This document shows, piece after piece, positions 62,701 to 64,000 of a stretch of DNA of 64,000 nt. This DNA comes from Prorocentrum cordatum. Taxonomy: Eukaryota > Sar > Dinophyceae > Prorocentrales > Prorocentraceae. Location of the stretch: contig CAUYUJ010016349.1 of the NCBI GenBank assembly GCA_963575745.1, positions 819,874 through 883,873 of the forward strand, given 5' to 3'. Below the pieces are notes generated by a model. It saw nothing but the letters and a program-made list of their open reading frames with translations, did not search any database and was not told where the DNA came from. A program made the position numbers and the translations under genes. The first letter of the stretch is position 1; each line of letters starts with the position of its first letter.

Positions 62701-63590
62701 TTACAAATTGATTTCTTTTGTTGTTGACTTGCAAAAGGGAATCCTTTTGTGGTGAACTACACATTGTTTTATTTTGTGGCAGATTGCAAAAGGATTCCTT
62801 TTGTGGAGAATTACAGAAGGACTTCTTTTGTGGAGGATCACATGATGATTGTTTTTTGTGGCGAATTATAAAAGGGAGTCCTTCTGTGGTGAATTACAAA
62901 AGGATCTCTTTTGTGGAGGATTACAAAGGGATTCCCTTTGGTGGAGGAATACAAAGGGACTCCTTTGGTGGAGGATTACAAACTGATTTCCTTTGAGGGC
63001 TCTCCTGGAAGTGAACCAGGGGACAAAAGAAAAAAAAACAAAAAAATTGAAATTCTTTGAAAATTAAGAGAATTGCAGGTTTTCAATGAATTTCCAATGT
63101 TTTGAAGCAGCAACATATAAAAACAAACGCAGCATTTCCAAGGTTTTGAGGCCGAAACCATGCAAAAACACCGCATTTGTGCATTCGGATTGTGAACATG
63201 TTTTTTTTTTTTTGTTTACATGTTTCTGCTTCAAAACATTAGAAAATCATTAAAAACCTGCAATGTTCTCAATTTTCAATGATTTTATGTTTTTTTTTAT
63301 TCTTTTTGTCCCCTGGTTCACCTCCAGGAAAGCACTCAAAGGAAATCAATTTGTAATCCTCCACAAAAGGAATCCCTATGTATTCTTCCACCAAAGGGAA
63401 TTTCTTTGTAACCCGCCACAAAAAGGGATCCTTTTGTAATCCTCCACAAAAGGAATCCTTTTGTAATCCGCCACAAAAGGAAACAACTTGTAATTCACCA
63501 TGAACACAATTCCCTTGTAATTCCCCACAAAAGAACTCAATTTAAAATGTGCTACAACAGGAATCGTTCTGCATTCCACTACTTTGAGCA
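62701..63590. mobile_element. Fold-back element with long inverted arms
   Basis: The left arm holds about ten ~27 bp units (ccttttgtggaggattacaa) and then gtgaaccaggggacaaaaga...tgaaaattaagagaattgcag...tttgaagcagcaacat (to ~63115). The right arm mirrors both parts (atgtttctgcttcaaaacat... from ~63218; then gtaatcctccacaaaaggaa units to ~63560). The ~100 bp centre is unique. AT-rich, unlike the rest of the window. No transposase frame. Confidence 0.88.
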
Positions 63591-63699
63591 ATCCCTTTAG
63601 AGATGACGAAAAGCATAATCAACAGGAAAGCAAACACATCAGAAGTAATAGACCAAAAACCGAAGTGGTACACACACACACACGCGGTTTTATCAACCT

Positions 63700-63985
63700 T
63701 GCCCCCGCAGGGGCGGCGGACGTCATCGTCGTTGTCCTCGTCCTGGTCCTGAGTCTCGTTGAGTCTTGCCCGGGGGGACGAGGAACAGAAGCGGTAGCAG
63801 CGGCGGCGCTGGCGGCTGCAGCAGCAATCGTGGCAGCAGCAGAGACAGCAGCAGCTACGGCACCTGCAGCGGCAGTCGCGGCAGCAGCAGGTAGAGAAGC
63901 ATCAGCAGCAGGAGGAAGAGCATGGATCATGGGGCACAAAGGGAGGGCACAAGCAGGAGTAGGAGTAGGAGAGGGAAAGGATTGA
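63700..63985 (+). other. (GCA)n-rich, Ala-encoding segment, unresolved
   Basis: tttatcaaccttgcccccgcag|ggg resembles an AG|G acceptor. The frame then reads AADVIVVVLVLVLSLVESCP and an Ala-rich run from imperfect GCA/GCG repeats, ending KGRAQAGVGVGEGKD and TGA at 63983-63985. Low complexity makes coding doubtful. The window ends shortly after. Confidence 0.3.
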
Positions 63986-64000
63986 ACTGGTGGGGACGAT

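Overview
The window looks like nuclear DNA of a dinoflagellate (Symbiodiniaceae, Polarella or Prorocentrum type). The case rests on three things seen in the sequence. A retroelement 3' end (zinc finger plus RNase H, minus strand, 11.6-13.0 kb) resembles, from memory, the kind abundant in dinoflagellates. Short exon-like islands mostly follow an AG|G acceptor, and one intron is best explained by a GA donor; both are dinoflagellate habits. The DNA is GC-rich, crowded with microsatellites, and its introns are long and full of repeats. The species is not determined. Nothing suggests a bacterial, organellar or viral genome.

Coding content is sparse and mostly on the plus strand. The best gene is a Dpy-30 domain protein split between 16810-16914 and 20232-20483 by a 3.3 kb repeat-filled intron. 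A chain of phase-compatible exons lies at 8336-8436, 9308-9391 and 10117-10253. A two-exon segment (44908-45175, 45308-45495) encodes a helical region followed by an Ala/Pro linker. A cluster at 51.7-53.9 kb holds five exon candidates, including a 140-codon Ser/Arg/Glu-rich one. Weaker islands lie at 3.0, 7.06, 10.4, 14.4, 19.5, 34.9, 43.2, 57.1, 57.4, 58.1, 59.0 and 59.7 kb. Exon borders are read from splice-like motifs, and how exons join into genes is inferred.

The rest is repeats. From 0 to 20 kb: (AGT)n, (TCG)n, (GGA)n/(CCT)n, (GAT)n and (GCAAT)n tracts alternate with exon islands and MITE-like inverted-repeat elements. From 20.7 to 30.4 kb: one composite, CGCG-rich repeat in about six tandem copies, whose last three copies carry expanded (GTC)n arrays. 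From 30.8 to 43 kb: a ~163 bp tandem, degenerate G-rich minisatellites and a 13-copy 102 bp minisatellite (40.25-41.5 kb). From 42.9 to 50.6 kb: MITE families A-D and a large (CCT)n/(GGA)n fold-back (49.4-50.0 kb). From 51.0 to 51.6 kb: TG-rich satellite. From 54.5 to 56.1 kb: a 778 bp tandem duplication. From 60.4 to 62.7 kb: two arrays of a 42 bp repeat with duplicated flanks. From 62.7 to 63.6 kb: a fold-back element with long inverted arms.

Most long open frames here are low-complexity translations of trinucleotide repeats, open on both strands because the repeats contain no stop codon. They were not called as genes. No operons, CRISPR arrays, tRNAs, rRNAs or spliced-leader genes were recognised.
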